Shown: in pieces, positions 62,403 through 64,000 of the stretch
How positions within the stretch are numbered: position 1 is the stretch's first letter
Layout of the letters: every line of letters begins with the position of its first letter
DNA from: Diplolepis rosae
Lineage: Eukaryota > Arthropoda > Insecta > Hymenoptera > Diplolepididae
NCBI GenBank assembly: GCA_030998225.1
Contig: JAPYXD010000386.1
Coordinates: 806,001-870,000 of the forward strand
Direction: 5' to 3'
Length of the DNA: 64,000 bases
The notes under the pieces: generated by a model
Databases searched by the model: none
What the model was told of the DNA's origin: nothing
Seen by the model: only the letters and a program-made list of their open reading frames with translations
Position numbers and translations under genes: made by a program

Positions 62403-62470
62403 TTTCGATTGGTTTTTCCCCACAGAATCTGGGGACGGAAGTAGAGAATAGGCTCTACTTTTCGAGAAAA
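62361..62470 (+). repeat. Third copy of the 38651-39167 foldback arm
   Basis: tgtccgacatggcttttggg, acttgaccaatgataactga, gacggaagtagagaataggc match the arms at 38651-38764 and (inverted) 39071-39167. No opposing arm was found, so this is a single-armed copy. Confidence 0.75.
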
Positions 62471-62870
62471 ACGAAGTCAAAAGACCCAAAAAACGTGTTT
62501 TTTGCCATCTTTGAGGACGTGTAAAATTTTAACGCGAGCCAATAGAACCTTCTAAAAGGGATACAATGAAAGCTTGGTTCTTGTCTTCTCGAAGTACAAA
62601 ACAAAAATCAGGTGCCATGACCTTGAAATGGTCGGGAACAGACTTTGCACATGTGCGCGCACCAATTCCATCAAACGCTACCACCTTGGCACTCGCTGCT
62701 CTCTCCGTCCTCCATCATTCCTCTCATTAATTCTCTAGCCTCCCACAATTCGGGTGCTTTTTTACTGTGAGTCCCCTCGGCTCTCGCGACGTCAGATGCT
62801 GTTTGTAGTGCAAATTCCCTCTCCTTTTACGGATCGTAATGCTTTTCTTTTGTAGGTAGTACCAGGAAAA
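62471..62870. other. No feature recognised
   Basis: Mixed composition with a pyrimidine-rich middle (62690-62760). No motif. Confidence 0.4.
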
Positions 62871-63413
62871 TCACGAATGATTATCCAACAATAATCTGCC
62901 AGCATATTCACCGTATTTTTCTTGATACCTTTTCTCCATAGTGGCAATGTCTTGATGAAATTGCTCACCCTGTTCGCTGATAGCTCCTAGATTTGGTGGA
63001 AAAAAATCCAAATGAAAATGCAGGAAATGAATTTTCAGAGACATGTTACACTCCAATCCTTCATTGTTATGTAGGAGAACTGCTTTCAATCCAGATTTGA
63101 AAGAATCTATGAATAGCCTCCTATTCTCTAGCTTGTATTCTATTCGCAGAGCTTCAATCAAACCCAAAATGTCGTTACAATAGTACAAATAATCCTAACT
63201 GAATAACTCAGAAAATCCTTTTTCGCGGTATTTAAGGAAATATGTTCTTGTATCTGCTTGCAGTAAGTTCCACTGTTTCAATCGGAGGCTTAGAAGTTGA
63301 GATTTGTCTTTATGCCTGTACATATTTTTTTTTTGAAATTCTGTGCTTTTTCTCAAGCGCTTTGGACTGCCCCGTAACTTTTTTTTACCGTTTTCTCTGC
63401 CATTTCGCAACAT
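62871..63413 (-). pseudogene. Relic of a repeat-associated protein family (fragment 3, longest)
   Basis: In minus-strand order: MYRHKDKSQLLSLRLKQWNL, LQADTRTYFLKYREKGFSEL, a stop, then YYCNDILGLIEALRIEYKLE, NRRLFIDSFKSGLKAVLLHN, NEGLECNMSLKIHFLHFHLD and FFPPNLGAISEQGEQFHQDI, then ATMEKRYQEKYGEYAGRLLL. This is the most complete copy of the family seen also at 13866 and 49674. The segment between VLLHN and CNMSL is shorter than I recall for relatives, suggesting an internal deletion. The repeated H-F-L-H-x-H-L-D and F-H-Q-D-I blocks are its signature. Biochemical role unknown. Confidence 0.65.
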
Positions 63414-64000
63414 GTGAAGTGTAAAACGTACACAGGCAAAATCGTCGACGTTGATGTGAAGTTGTAGTACTGTAAGTCTTACGAGTAGTGGAATAGTAAA
63501 TCAGTAACAGCTGATTATGAAGAATGGCTCAAAACACACACCGATAAATGTCAATCGAACCATGAACAATTAACTCAAATAATAGATGCCCATAAAATCA
63601 GGTTGGACGCCAGCCACAAACCTTTTTCAATTTTGAAGGTATGGCAAATACAAAGTAATGAAAAAGCGAGTAAAGCTAGTGTTGGGGACTGTAACAAAAA
63701 TAAAGTATAATCAAAGATATAATGTAAAGACTCGTCCTACAGTATCTTTAGTAATTTAGGGCTGCTACAAGTATCAACGATGTAATTTGAAACAAAAGTG
63801 ATGCAAAACAACGTTACCAAAAGAGATTTGTACATAACAGGTGTCGATGTTAACGTATGCGCGTCAACAGGTAACGCAGTGATTAGCTCTAAAGTCGCCG
63901 AACCTGTAAAAAAATACTCGTAAGTCGACACAACTCACTGTGAGGTGTTGTAAAGTCGACCGTATGGATGTGCGAAAATCACTTAAGTCCATAGGTCGCA
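63414..64000. other. No gene recognised at the window end
   Basis: No motif recognised on either strand. The window ends inside this sequence. Confidence 0.4.

Overview
The window is eukaryotic, AT-rich and gene-poor. It carries one recognisable host gene with GT-AG introns, three of them 76-80 bp long, plus insect-type transposons (Ty3/Gypsy with short LTRs, R1-clade non-LTR elements, mariner, piggyBac-like and P-type elements). I read it as insect nuclear DNA. A hymenopteran is plausible, but nothing here proves the order. No bacterial operon, CRISPR array, rRNA or convincing functional tRNA gene was seen.

The host gene is a plus-strand XK-related (Xkr) multi-pass membrane protein. Its first coding exon is at 14503-14709, and six more lie at 39338-42692. 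All junctions are phase-consistent, giving 678 codons in the window. The 3' end is not securely found; a phase-compatible acceptor at 61408 is offered as a guess. Intron 1 is about 24.6 kb and is almost entirely mobile DNA.

Region by region. 1-14.4 kb: P-type THAP element, BED-finger relic, tRNA-like hairpin, TTAA-flanked MITEs, an R1-clade ORF1 relic, an 80-bp tandem array and other transposon relics. 14.5-39.3 kb (intron 1): a Gypsy relic with a 289-bp LTR; a non-LTR RT split by a hairpin-ended repeat that itself carries a TTAA foldback; a mariner split by another TTAA element; a large piggyBac-like element carrying a 120-bp satellite; and a long Gypsy element that has lost its reverse transcriptase and is interrupted by an R1-clade element inside integrase. 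39.3-42.7 kb: Xkr exons 2-7. 42.7-64 kb: a Cys-rich ORF bounded by inverted repeats, a large foldback holding a second copy of the hairpin-ended repeat, a mariner-like DD36D element inserted in a mariner that sits in a Gypsy gag, a hAT-like foldback, and DDE_4, Gypsy and unclassified relics.

The window repeatedly contains both filled and empty versions of the same site. This lets several insertions be bounded, and their target duplications read, without outside data. Nearly all transposon genes are broken; Xkr appears intact across its visible exons.
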